36,595 nucleotides of DNA from a virus, in IMG/VR virus record IMGVR_UViG_3300030041_000045, positions 1-36,595 of that record; one strand, written 5' to 3'. Shown here in pieces: positions 28,424 through 36,324 of this stretch. How positions within the stretch are numbered: position 1 is the first letter of the stretch; every line of letters begins with the position of its first letter. The notes under the pieces were generated by a model. That model was not told where the DNA came from. It was given only the letters and a program-made list of their open reading frames with translations, and made no database searches. The position numbers and the translations under genes were made by a program.

Positions 28424-30417
28424 TCAAACCCGAAATAATGTTCGACACCGAATGTTATCCGAATTATTGGTTGCTCCGATTTAAAAACGGTTACAGTTTT
28501 GAACTGCGCGAAGGTCAACGATTGACGCCTGAGCAGGGTTTTAGAATTCGTTGGCTATTTGACGTTGTTACTGCCGTCAGTTTTAATGGTCGCAACTATG
28601 ACGTTGTTATGATCAACGCTGCTTTATGTGGATACACACCGGCGCAATTGAAATTTTTAAATGATCAGATTATTGTTCAGGGAATTAAACCATGGGATAT
28701 CAATCTACCCGCCAAATGGGAACCTCTCGACCACATCGATATTATCGAAACATGCCCTGGTGTCAAAGCATCGCTAAAACAACTTGCCGCTCGTGTCCAT
28801 AGCAAGCGATTGCAAGACCTGCCGTATGAGCCAGACACGCGTTTGACTGAGGATGAAATAAAAAACGTGTTTGATTATTGTGGCAACGATTTACAATTGT
28901 TGCAGGATGTTTTCGACGGGCTAAAATCTGAATTGAAATTTCGCAGGGCATTAAGTCAACGTTATGGCATTGATCTGCGCAGTAAATCGGATGCCCAAAT
29001 AGGCGAAACTGTCTTAAAACTACGCTGTGAAAATGTTCTCGGTCGTAAATTATACAGACAGGATGTAAATATAAATTTGCGTTTTAAATATGAAGCGCCT
29101 GATTTTATTGCATTTACCCATCCTGCTCTGATTGCCGCATTCGAAGCGGTCAAATCATCGATCTTTACACTGAACCCGAATGCCACAGTTGGCATGCCTG
29201 CCGCACTGGAAGGTTTAACGATTACGCTCGGCGATACTACCTATAAAATGGGTATTGGCGGACTTCACAGCCAAGAGCAAAAATTAATACTTGTTAGTGA
29301 TGCAAACAAGACTGTGCGCATGCCCGATGTGGCCAGTTATTACCCGGCACTTATGATTAATTCGGGAAAATTTCCTGCTGCGCTCGGCCCGGCATTTACT
29401 AAAGAATACACGGCTATTCGAGATGAACGTCTGGTGCATAAAGCCACGCTGGCGCGATTGAAAGATGCACATCAGACTGATTGTATCGAATACGACGACG
29501 CTAAAGTCGGCTCCGAAGGCGGCAAGATTCAAATTAACGGCCCATTTGGTAAAACCGGCTCACCGTATTCAATATTGTTTGCGCCGGAAATGTTGATTCA
29601 AACAACGTTGACCGGACAATTATCAATTTTGATGCTAATCGAATGGCATGAATATTATGGAATACCTGTGCGATCGGCCAACACCGATGGCATTGTGATC
29701 GAATGCCCAAATCATTTGTTGACCACAAGTGAAATGCTGATTAAAGAATGGGAAAAGCGCACCGGGTTAGAAATGGAAACTTCGGATTATGTTGCATTGT
29801 ACGCGCGCGATGTAAATAACTATTACGCGATAAAAACACCCGACGACGTAAAGCGCAAAGGTGAATATGCCCTATCTGGACTGGCCGCAAAGAAGAACCC
29901 CGACGTTGAAATTTGCTCGGATGCGGTAGAAAAATACTTGGTGCATGGTACGCCGGTTCGCACAACGATTGCGGCTTGTCGCGATATCCGTAAATTTGTG
30001 ACAATTCAAAAAGTAGCAGGCGGTGCGGTGAAATTGTGGGGTAAAGGGCCTGATAAAAATGCACTTGTTAAAGACATGGTGCCAGTATTGGAAGCAAATG
30101 GATGGCTGAAAGTCGGGCGTCGATGGATTAAAAACCTACCGGATACATTTGAGTCCGTATCGATGACTGCTCAGGAAGCCTATCAGACCTGTTTTAATCC
30201 ACAAGTTCGAGAATATCTTGGGAAAGTCATTCGCTGGTATTATGGTGTAAATAGTCCGGGTACCATTGTGTACGCAAAAAATGGGAATACCGTAGGTAGA
30301 TCAGAAGGTGCGCAACCCTGTATGACTTTACCAGATGAATTTCCGAGCGATATCGACTACGATTGGTATGCTGCGAACTGTGAATCAATCTTGCGAGATT
30401 TGGGGGTGTTGCCATGA
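28420..30417 (+). CDS. Family B-like DNA polymerase
   Basis: In this 665-residue protein, the N-terminal 3'-5' exonuclease shows Exo I D9-x-E11 (FDTECYPN), Exo II N56 ... D61 (NGRNYD) and Exo III Y153 ... D157 (YCGND). The polymerase part has motif A DVASYYPALM (303-312), motif B KIQINGPFGKTGSPYS (from 369) and motif C ANTDGIVIE (420-428). In motif C the usual second Asp of DTDS is Gly, a variation to check. It replicates the phage genome with the primase-helicase encoded on the other strand. The short length fits the compact phage B-type enzymes. Confidence 0.88.
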   Translation: MIKPEIMFDTECYPNYWLLRFKNGYSFELREGQRLTPEQGFRIRWLFDVVTAVSFNGRNYDVVMINAALCGYTPAQLKFLNDQIIVQGIKPWDINLPAKWEPLDHIDIIETCPGVKASLKQLAARVHSKRLQDLPYEPDTRLTEDEIKNVFDYCGNDLQLLQDVFDGLKSELKFRRALSQRYGIDLRSKSDAQIGETVLKLRCENVLGRKLYRQDVNINLRFKYEAPDFIAFTHPALIAAFEAVKSSIFTLNPNATVGMPAALEGLTITLGDTTYKMGIGGLHSQEQKLILVSDANKTVRMPDVASYYPALMINSGKFPAALGPAFTKEYTAIRDERLVHKATLARLKDAHQTDCIEYDDAKVGSEGGKIQINGPFGKTGSPYSILFAPEMLIQTTLTGQLSILMLIEWHEYYGIPVRSANTDGIVIECPNHLLTTSEMLIKEWEKRTGLEMETSDYVALYARDVNNYYAIKTPDDVKRKGEYALSGLAAKKNPDVEICSDAVEKYLVHGTPVRTTIAACRDIRKFVTIQKVAGGAVKLWGKGPDKNALVKDMVPVLEANGWLKVGRRWIKNLPDTFESVSMTAQEAYQTCFNPQVREYLGKVIRWYYGVNSPGTIVYAKNGNTVGRSEGAQPCMTLPDEFPSDIDYDWYAANCESILRDLGVLP

Positions 30418-30536
30418 TTTCAAATTACATCGTTTTGCTTCGGTATGGATATTTACAAGTACAGAATATCTACATATTTGGGATTGTGCACGAAACGATC
30501 GCCACAGTGCTATTTGATGATGTGGTTTGGTGCTAA
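30414..30536 (+). CDS. Tiny ORF coupled to the polymerase
   Basis: This 40-residue ORF reads MISNYIVLLRYGYLQVQNIY and ends FDDVVWC. Its ATG overlaps the polymerase stop (ATGA) and it ends two bases before the convergent hairpin. It is moderately hydrophobic with no clear transmembrane helix. Support is positional. Confidence 0.4.
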   Translation: MISNYIVLLRYGYLQVQNIYIFGIVHETIATVLFDDVVWC

Positions 30537-30537
30537 C

Positions 30538-30578
30538 GCTTGGGAGGGCATGAATTAATCAGAGCTCACATCCCAAGC
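30538..30578. terminator. Inverted repeat between convergent operons
   Basis: GCTTGGGA (30538-30545) pairs perfectly with TCCCAAGC (30571-30578) over a 25-base loop that itself contains GAGCTC. It lies exactly between the rightward polymerase operon and the leftward lysis operon. No T-run follows on either strand, so termination may need a factor, or the hairpin may protect transcript ends. Confidence 0.4.
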
Positions 30579-30589
30579 ACACAGCATGA

Positions 30590-31390
30590 TTATACCATCT
30601 CAGTCAACGCCGATCGGGTTTCGTTGTATCCGGTCATGAGCAATTTTGATCGTAACTCAAAAGTCATGTTTTTGTCTAAACCTCCGGCAAACCCGGTTTC
30701 AATGTACGCAAAATGTACCCCTGATTGCAACGCAAGCGCTCTATGAGCGTTTTCCGTAGCGCTGAGCATTAAGTCTAACAACCTAGGAGCAACGTTGAAT
30801 AGCGATGATTTTGCGGCGCTGAATGGGCTTTGTTTTGAGACCAACTGAATCCCTAAACGCGGGATATCGTCTTTAACCAATAAATCGGCAGGAATGTTGT
30901 CAATCATACCACCATCCATCAATAATGCTTTGCCGATTTGCACCGGCGAATAAACGAATGGTATTGACGCAGAAGACCGCGCTGCTTTAGCAATGCTGAT
31001 GTCAGGGGTGTTGTATTTATTAAAAACGAATGACGACTCTGACGCCACGTCGGACGCCACAATGGTTAAATCGGTGCGCAATTGTCTGAACGTTTGATGT
31101 TTGGTGTAATTACCAATCAAAGACTGTAGATTTTTACCGTTGCAGAAACCACCCCGCATTAAGGCTGTCGGAGTAAATTTTAAAATATTTGACCAGTTTT
31201 GTGTTAACGCAATGTCGCGCATTTTAGTCAACGGCATGCCGGATGCGGCCAATGCAGAAATTAGAGAGCCGCCGGATGTACCTGCATATTCAACAGGTTT
31301 GTATCCGGCGTCTTGAATTGCCATAAGCGCGCCGACGTGCGCGGGGAATTTAAACCCCGAGCCCGACAAGGCGACGCGAATGGGTTTCAT
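30590..31390 (-). CDS. Patatin-like phospholipase
   Basis: The start at 31390 (MKPIRVALSG) overlaps the preceding stop (ATGA); the product is 266 residues. The oxyanion motif is SGSGFKFPAHVG (9-20), the nucleophile elbow is GTSGGS with Ser39, and the catalytic Asp is in LLMDGGMIDNIP (Asp159), all in the right order for a patatin Ser-Asp dyad. There is no signal peptide, so it is cytosolic unless released at lysis. It is last in the lysis operon. It might degrade host phospholipids during lysis or perturb membrane signalling. The enzyme family is clear; the biological role is inferred. Confidence 0.85.
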   Translation of the reverse strand: MKPIRVALSGSGFKFPAHVGALMAIQDAGYKPVEYAGTSGGSLISALAASGMPLTKMRDIALTQNWSNILKFTPTALMRGGFCNGKNLQSLIGNYTKHQTFRQLRTDLTIVASDVASESSFVFNKYNTPDISIAKAARSSASIPFVYSPVQIGKALLMDGGMIDNIPADLLVKDDIPRLGIQLVSKQSPFSAAKSSLFNVAPRLLDLMLSATENAHRALALQSGVHFAYIETGFAGGLDKNMTFELRSKLLMTGYNETRSALTEMV

Positions 31391-31632
31391 GCGTGTTTGA
31401 TGGCGGTGGCTGCCACCCATGCAGCATGCGCGGCAATGACTTGCTGAATGACCGCCGCTGATTGATCTGCGGTCACTACCCCGGATGATGACAGCGCGTT
31501 GATACCCTGTATCACATTGATGATTGCGGGGATCGAAGCGGCAATTGCCGCGTCTGCCGGATTGACTGCCGCCAATACACCGGCTGCTTCATCAATAACC
31601 GCTGTGGTTTCTGTTGTTGGTGCGTTATCCAT
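31387..31632 (-). CDS. Small Ala-rich protein in the lysis cassette
   Basis: The start at 31632 (MDNAPTTETTAVIDEAAGVL) has AAGGAAAATAATC upstream; the product is 81 residues. It is rich in Ala, Ile and Val (ADAAIAASIPAIINVIQGIN) and probably helical, with the moderate hydrophobicity of an amphipathic protein. It overlaps the patatin start by four bases. The open frame upstream of this start is the shadow of the lipoprotein gene. Confidence 0.55.
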   Translation of the reverse strand: MDNAPTTETTAVIDEAAGVLAAVNPADAAIAASIPAIINVIQGINALSSSGVVTADQSAAVIQQVIAAHAAWVAATAIKHA

Positions 31633-31634
31633 GA

Positions 31635-31949
31635 TTATTTTCCTTGAATTGAGTCGGCCAACAGATTCGTTACTGCTGACATGATTTGTTGCGTTACCGC
31701 TGTCGGATCGGCTGGCGCTGGCTGGCTGCAAATTGGTGTTATTTGCGCGTCCAGTTGGTTGATTTCCGCAATCGATGCCGCCGACAGTTTCCCTGCCGAT
31801 GCTAACGTGCTTGCGGTCTGTAACGCCCCCGCGTACGCCAGACATGCTTTCGAATACGTCGTTTGTATCTGGGGTGCTGTCGCGGTTGTTGAACATGCTG
31901 CGATACAGATTGAGCACCAAATTGCCAAAAAACTGAGATATTTTTTCAT
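31635..31949 (-). CDS. Small lipoprotein
   Basis: This 104-residue protein begins MKKYLSFLAIWCSICIAACS, a lipoprotein signal with lipobox IAAC (Cys19). The mature part has TYSKACLAYAGALQTASTLA, then LSAASIAEINQLDAQITPIC, a helical domain with two Cys. It lies downstream of the endolysin and a 2-helix protein, where an outer-membrane spanin is often found. It lacks the Pro-rich, very short form of Rz1, and no Rz partner overlaps it. A spanin-like or exclusion role is possible. Confidence 0.65.
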   Translation of the reverse strand: MKKYLSFLAIWCSICIAACSTTATAPQIQTTYSKACLAYAGALQTASTLASAGKLSAASIAEINQLDAQITPICSQPAPADPTAVTQQIMSAVTNLLADSIQGK

Positions 31950-32149
31950 TTCTGTTCCTCCGGTTGAGTGTTACTGGGATTGCTTTTTAAACCCTTTGTT
32001 AAGTCTTGAAGTAGCAGTGTCAAAAGCGGCAGTATGCCGATCAATACCGTGTCACTGTGGGGCATGGGGAACAGTGTCAAATAAACCCACGCGGCCCCAA
32101 GAATTGCCGCCGATAAAATTTTTACCAAGAATACCAAAGTTGGGTTCAT
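31946..32149 (-). CDS. Small two-helix membrane protein, holin candidate
   Basis: This 67-residue protein has two transmembrane segments (VFLVKILSAAILGAAWVYLT and VLIGILPLLTLLLQDL) and a charged tail (NTQPEEQK), as in small class II holins. It lies directly after the endolysin gene with four-base overlaps on both sides. Another holin candidate is at 32600-32899, so which one sets lysis timing is unclear. Confidence 0.6.
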   Translation of the reverse strand: MNPTLVFLVKILSAAILGAAWVYLTLFPMPHSDTVLIGILPLLTLLLQDLTKGLKSNPSNTQPEEQK

Positions 32150-32610
32150 GACGCCACCGTGTCATATTGTGTTAAATTACGTGCTGATATTTCATCGATC
32201 AGCATTTGAGCATAGTTCGGATTGGTAGAATATCCGGCGTCTTGCAAACCTTGGCAAAATTCTTGCGGTGTGGCCAACACCCACAACCCTGCATAACGTT
32301 CGTTGTCATGTAAAAAATTAGTGTGATCTAAGATTGATGCTTGCCATGTCAGATATGATCTCCAGTTAGCCGATACAGTTACGGCCACACCGTTTTCATA
32401 TTCAATCGTTGGCAATGAAATTGTTTGCCCATTCCATGCCGGGTCAGCTTTAATGCCAAACAAATTATTGGCCCGAATTGTTAATTCCGACGAACCCCAG
32501 CCGGATTCAAAAATAGCTTGCGCGACGACCACGGAGGGGAATACGCCCGTCGAAGGGTAAAGCGCTTGTGCCGCTGGGGCAATTTGAGCTATAAAATCAT
32601 CAGGTTGCAT
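32146..32610 (-). CDS. Endolysin, FlgJ-like N-acetylglucosaminidase (GH73)
   Basis: This 154-residue protein contains VVAQAIFESGWGSSELTIRA (catalytic Glu in FESGWG), NNLFGIKADPAWNG and the GH73 strand TIEYENGVAVTVSANWRSYL, then FLHDNERYAGL and AGYSTNPNYAQMLIDEI. It would cleave the glycan strands of peptidoglycan. No signal peptide is present, so a holin is needed for release. It is flanked by small membrane proteins in the standard lysis arrangement. Confidence 0.88.
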   Translation of the reverse strand: MQPDDFIAQIAPAAQALYPSTGVFPSVVVAQAIFESGWGSSELTIRANNLFGIKADPAWNGQTISLPTIEYENGVAVTVSANWRSYLTWQASILDHTNFLHDNERYAGLWVLATPQEFCQGLQDAGYSTNPNYAQMLIDEISARNLTQYDTVAS

Positions 32611-32899
32611 TTTGATCTTTCAGCAAAGCCAATTCTTGTCGCAAAAGTCGAATCTCGATTTCCCGCGCTTCCATTTTTCGGATGCGCCAGTTGACAATGT
32701 AAATTCTAATCGTAATGTACGTTAGCACACAACCTAAAATTAGCGCAAGCAAACTGATACCGTCATGAATAATTGGAAATTCTTGCATAAACGCATTCAG
32801 ATACCCCAATAAACCCGTAGATAATCCGACTGTCGCGCCGACCTCAGGTGTCGAAATCAGTTCGTTGATCTTGTGCGTTATCGTCTGGAAATGGCTCAT
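32600..32899 (-). CDS. Holin-like membrane protein with C-terminal coiled coil
   Basis: This 99-residue protein has two hydrophobic segments (about 22-40 and 46-70; LALILGCVLTYITIRIYIVN), followed by a charged coiled coil (KMEAREIEIRLLRQELALLK). This combination occurs in phage holins and also resembles an inner-membrane spanin. It overlaps the endolysin start by 11 bases. Confidence 0.6.
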   Translation of the reverse strand: MSHFQTITHKINELISTPEVGATVGLSTGLLGYLNAFMQEFPIIHDGISLLALILGCVLTYITIRIYIVNWRIRKMEAREIEIRLLRQELALLKDQNAT

Positions 32900-33312
32900 G
32901 GCCGAACACCTTTATTAAATAAATTGACCAAATTATAATCACAACAAAATACAAGCCAACGAGGATATTGCACAATGTTTCCATCACTTTTACCTATCCA
33001 AATTAGCCGTAGATAAGTAATTATAACGATAGTTAGAATCGCATTGTGATAAAAGTAAGGGAACGTAACGTATGTCGCAATTAGCCACGCGAAAATATGT
33101 GTACACATCTGCCCAAACATGAGTAGTGAAACGTCAACCATGACAGAGGTCGGTTTATTTTTTAAAATCAAAAGCAATGTTAAAAAGCTGAAATTTACAC
33201 ACGCGAACAGATACGCTCCGTTGGTCGGAATGAAATTTAAAACGTAAGCTGATAAAAAATCTGACCATAATAAAATGGTCAGCGCTATCAACCTGGAACG
33301 TATTCCGCGCAT
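32896..33312 (-). CDS. Multi-pass membrane protein
   Basis: This 138-residue protein has about four transmembrane helices (LIALTILLWSDFLSAYVLNF, LFACVNFSFLTLLLILK, LLMFGQMCTHIFAWLIATYV, HNAILTIVIITYLRLIWIG). It is at the head of the lysis genes and overlaps the holin-like gene by four bases. It could be a pinholin, antiholin or superinfection-exclusion protein; no family was recognised. Confidence 0.55.
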   Translation of the reverse strand: MRGIRSRLIALTILLWSDFLSAYVLNFIPTNGAYLFACVNFSFLTLLLILKNKPTSVMVDVSLLMFGQMCTHIFAWLIATYVTFPYFYHNAILTIVIITYLRLIWIGKSDGNIVQYPRWLVFCCDYNLVNLFNKGVRP

Positions 33313-33315
33313 AGT

Positions 33316-33411
33316 TTACGGCTTAACTGGCGGTTGTTGTGGTAAATTCCCGCCGATTTCTTCCTCTTCGGGCGTTTTAATTGGTTGCGGTAATTTTTGA
33401 TCGTCATCCAT
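33316..33411 (-). CDS. Tiny acidic Pro-rich protein
   Basis: This 31-residue ORF reads MDDDQKLPQPIKTPEEEEIG, then GNLPQQPPVKP. AAAGGATATTAAAA precedes the ATG, and it ends three bases before the membrane gene starts. I recall similar PQPIKTPEEEE peptides encoded between tail and lysis genes in other phages (unchecked). It is unstructured and perhaps a small virion or regulatory peptide. Confidence 0.55.
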   Translation of the reverse strand: MDDDQKLPQPIKTPEEEEIGGNLPQQPPVKP

Positions 33412-33433
33412 TTTTAATATCCTTTAAATTTAA

Positions 33434-34762
33434 TTAACGTCTACGTCGGGCAAACAAATAGCCGCTCGCGGTTTCTGTGCTGACAGTGAAAGAGGATGAG
33501 ACCACTAAATAAACTGTGGTTGTCGCCGAAATATTGATACGTTGGATCGGGGCACTCGCATCCTGCGACGCCCCCGTTTGCATTGTATTTTGTATGCGTA
33601 AAAATGAGCCCGCTGCGCCCACCGCCGCCGACGTTGTAGACACTCCGCATATGAGATTAGTGGGAATTGTCGTCGCTGCCGGATTAATTTCACACACTCC
33701 CCACACGTCCCAATCACCGGCTGTCAAACTAAAACTACTAATATTTGCCCCAGTGCCGGTGGTTAGAGATACGCCAGTTAAATTTGTCGGTGTCGGAAAT
33801 TCGCCAACATTGCCAGCGGCGGTATTATTGCCGGACGTTGTGCCGATGATTCCGTTCGTGCTTGCAAAACCGGCATTGACTTGGAACTGACAAAGATTTG
33901 AACAACTAAAAACGGATGCACCGCCAACGTAAAAAGCGTCCCCCAAAGACGAATTAATATAGGTATTGCTGCTGGTAGCCGCCATTACAAAATTGGTCGA
34001 AGATGGCGTGACGCCCGTTGTCCAAATTCCACTATTGTCGGTCGCCAAATTGCCCATATACCAACCCTGCGAAGATGCCGAGCCCGATCCGATTTGAACT
34101 TCTGTAGATGTCGGTGTCGATGGATTAATGATTACGCCATCGACAAGACTCACAACGCCAGTCGAGTTAGATACAGTAATTGGGTAATCTTGAAATGTGC
34201 CAGATATAAATCGCTGTAGCACCCACTGATTAGTCGAACTAATGTTTTCCAAGTCCCATTCTGAATTACCGGAATTGTCAAAAAGCAATTGCGCAAGACC
34301 TGTTCCGGACGAATCGTTTAAAACAAGCAACGGTGACGTGCTTGCTAAAATAACCGATCCTGTTGCATTAATGGTCGTCGCTTTGATTGCTGCTGGTGTA
34401 GTTAGGCCAACGGTCGTCCCGTTGATTGAACCTCCAGTAATGGTCACGGAACCGGGCGTATAAGCTGATCCGGCAACCCACGTGGGGCAGCCCGATGCAC
34501 CAGCTTGTAAAAAATAACCTGCCGTACCTAAAGCAATATAGCCGGTAGTGCCGGTAGACGTTTGACATACCAATTGTCCGGCGCCGCCCGCTGCTAAATT
34601 TGTCGCGCTTGTTGCCGTTGTGGCACTTGAAGCATTGCCGGTCAACGGGCCGACTAAAGACGATGCTGTAACCGTACCCGACGCATTCAAATTGTTGACT
34701 TGAAAAGTTTGCGCTTGAACGCCGGATATTAAAAATAAAAGCAATAATATAATTTTCTTCAT
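33434..34762 (-). CDS. Tail fibre-like protein with an N-terminal signal peptide
   Basis: The start at 34762 (MKKIILLLLFLISGVQAQTF) overlaps the previous stop and follows GCGGGAGTTTCAGT; the product is 442 residues. A textbook Sec signal (cleavage after VQA) is followed by low-charge Ser/Thr/Gly-rich repeats typical of fibres (NLNASGTVTASSLVGPLTGN, GNASSATTATSATNL). A C-terminal module, GNVGEFPTPTNLTGVSLTTG then SLTAGDWDVWGVCEINP, ending FARRRR, is one I recall from tail fibres. Virion proteins normally lack Sec signals, so either the segment is a hydrophobic anchor or the protein is exported. Confidence 0.7.
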   Translation of the reverse strand: MKKIILLLLFLISGVQAQTFQVNNLNASGTVTASSLVGPLTGNASSATTATSATNLAAGGAGQLVCQTSTGTTGYIALGTAGYFLQAGASGCPTWVAGSAYTPGSVTITGGSINGTTVGLTTPAAIKATTINATGSVILASTSPLLVLNDSSGTGLAQLLFDNSGNSEWDLENISSTNQWVLQRFISGTFQDYPITVSNSTGVVSLVDGVIINPSTPTSTEVQIGSGSASSQGWYMGNLATDNSGIWTTGVTPSSTNFVMAATSSNTYINSSLGDAFYVGGASVFSCSNLCQFQVNAGFASTNGIIGTTSGNNTAAGNVGEFPTPTNLTGVSLTTGTGANISSFSLTAGDWDVWGVCEINPAATTIPTNLICGVSTTSAAVGAAGSFLRIQNTMQTGASQDASAPIQRINISATTTVYLVVSSSFTVSTETASGYLFARRRR

Positions 34763-35007
34763 ACTGAAACTCCCGCAGCATTGACCCATGTCGGGCCGGT
34801 TAAACTTGAGCACGTTATTAGTTGACCTAATGTGGTATCGAAATATTGTTGATATAAGATTGGTGAAGTTGGTCGTTGCGACGTTGTGCCACCAGCCGGA
34901 ACCGGTAGCGCATTAACTGCATTCGCCAAATTGGTGAAATTTGCGTCAACCTGCGCCCAAGATAACGGGTTTGTTTGACCGGCACGTAATGCGATGACGA
35001 CACCCAT
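34759..35007 (-). CDS. Short tail fibre-associated protein
   Basis: This 82-residue protein contains ALRAGQTNPLSWAQVDANFT and NLANAVNAL, then SQRPTSPILYQQYFDTTLGQ, segments common near the N-termini or linkers of phage fibres. It lies between two fibre genes with tight spacing. It may be an assembly connector or a split-off fibre domain. Confidence 0.6.
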   Translation of the reverse strand: MGVVIALRAGQTNPLSWAQVDANFTNLANAVNALPVPAGGTTSQRPTSPILYQQYFDTTLGQLITCSSLTGPTWVNAAGVSV

Positions 35008-35014
35008 AATTACC

Positions 35015-36322
35015 TCAATATTTTATGCAGGTTATGACAGAAATGTTGATTGGTCGCGATTCGCTACCGCCTTGCGCATTAACTGTCGTACTTGTCGAGG
35101 CGCTGGCCGTGGTAGTGGTGCTGACAGACACGCTGGTTGACACGGTAACGTTTGTGTTTGCCGCATTTGTCGGATAAGGGCTTCCGTTAAACCCGAAATT
35201 GGACGCGCCCCCGCCTGAAAATTGATTACCGCCTGATCCAACATATGCACCGCCGCCATTAAATCCCGCCGCCCCCAACACCATACCTTCTGAGTGCGCA
35301 TGACCCGGGTCGTTGACCAATGACGTTGCACTTGCCGTTGACGTGGACGACGGCGTGACTGACGTGCTTGAGCTAGCTGTATGCGTGTGACTAATGTTGG
35401 CTGAGCCTTGAATTGAGCCAATTGTACGACCGGGGTCAATTCCATTGCCGTTATCTAATGAGCGCAAAAAGTAACCACCAAATTGTGGCAATCTGAATGT
35501 AGTTGCACCGTCGCCAGTACTAAATTGACCGGCAGTCCAGGACGCATCAGAAACAATATTTCCACTTGCTTGCGCAAAAGTCCACAGGTTTGCGTATGTC
35601 GTACGCGAAACTATTTGGCCGTTCAGGAGTAAATAACCGCTCGGTGCAGTCGTGCACGGAAATTGCGCTATAGAGCCCGCAGGGATTGAACTGACGCCTG
35701 TTGCCGGGTTCTGCATCACGTATGCTGAAAACGTCGATGAGTAATTTAACTGAATTGGATAGCCAGATGCAGGTATGTCGTTCGCAACTAATGGGCTATT
35801 GTTACCTTTGACAATGTTAACTGCGCTAAAGACCATAGAGCCTATTGTCAATTGCAATGTTGCAGGCCCTGTGTTGGCACTAATTGCTTGCACAATTAAA
35901 GGCATGCCTGCGGGAACTGTTGCCAGATCGCCCGCAATTGCCGCCGATAATGCGTTTGCTGTCCCGCCTGCGATTGAGAATGAATATGCGCCTTGTTGCA
36001 ATTGATCGGGTTGAGCAAAAGTGGCTTGTGTACCCGCTGTCGGATAGCATGAGACATAATCCCCAACTAACCACGCGCGCGCAGTAGTATTTTCTTGACC
36101 GCGAACAACGGTAATTGTGTCGCTTGATTTCGCGGTACCGTACATAATTTCATGAATTAAACCGGTCGCGGCGTCGGTCATTGTTAAAATAAAATATTGG
36201 CCACTTGTCGGCGATGGAAATAACATGCCGGTATTAGGTGTCAATTGCAAAGCGGTCGAACTATTTGAGATCGCAGCCACAAGGTTACTGGTCGCATTGT
36301 TCGCAAAAATTAATTTACTCAT
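35015..36322 (-). CDS. Tail fibre protein with phage tail-collar domain
   Basis: This 435-residue protein has an N-terminal ~210 residues with MTDAATGLIHEIMYGTAKSS, then VVRGQENTTARAWLVGD, a domain found at fibre N-termini. Residues ~215-310 are a tail-collar domain (SIAQFPCTTAPSGYLLLNGQ, FSTGDGATTFRLPQFGGYFL). Repeats follow with ISHTHTASSS and DPGHAHSEGM His-x-His motifs, which in collar fibres bind metal along the shaft. The end (GGSESRPINISVITCIKY) is the usual collar-fibre C-terminus. It is a receptor-binding candidate. Confidence 0.85.
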   Translation of the reverse strand: MSKLIFANNATSNLVAAISNSSTALQLTPNTGMLFPSPTSGQYFILTMTDAATGLIHEIMYGTAKSSDTITVVRGQENTTARAWLVGDYVSCYPTAGTQATFAQPDQLQQGAYSFSIAGGTANALSAAIAGDLATVPAGMPLIVQAISANTGPATLQLTIGSMVFSAVNIVKGNNSPLVANDIPASGYPIQLNYSSTFSAYVMQNPATGVSSIPAGSIAQFPCTTAPSGYLLLNGQIVSRTTYANLWTFAQASGNIVSDASWTAGQFSTGDGATTFRLPQFGGYFLRSLDNGNGIDPGRTIGSIQGSANISHTHTASSSTSVTPSSTSTASATSLVNDPGHAHSEGMVLGAAGFNGGGAYVGSGGNQFSGGGASNFGFNGSPYPTNAANTNVTVSTSVSVSTTTTASASTSTTVNAQGGSESRPINISVITCIKY

Positions 36323-36324
36323 AA

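Noticed and set aside
31633-31920. N-terminal extension of the Ala-rich lysis-cassette ORF
   Set aside because: It overlaps the lipoprotein gene in another frame, has no conserved features, and a ribosome site supports the internal start at 31632.
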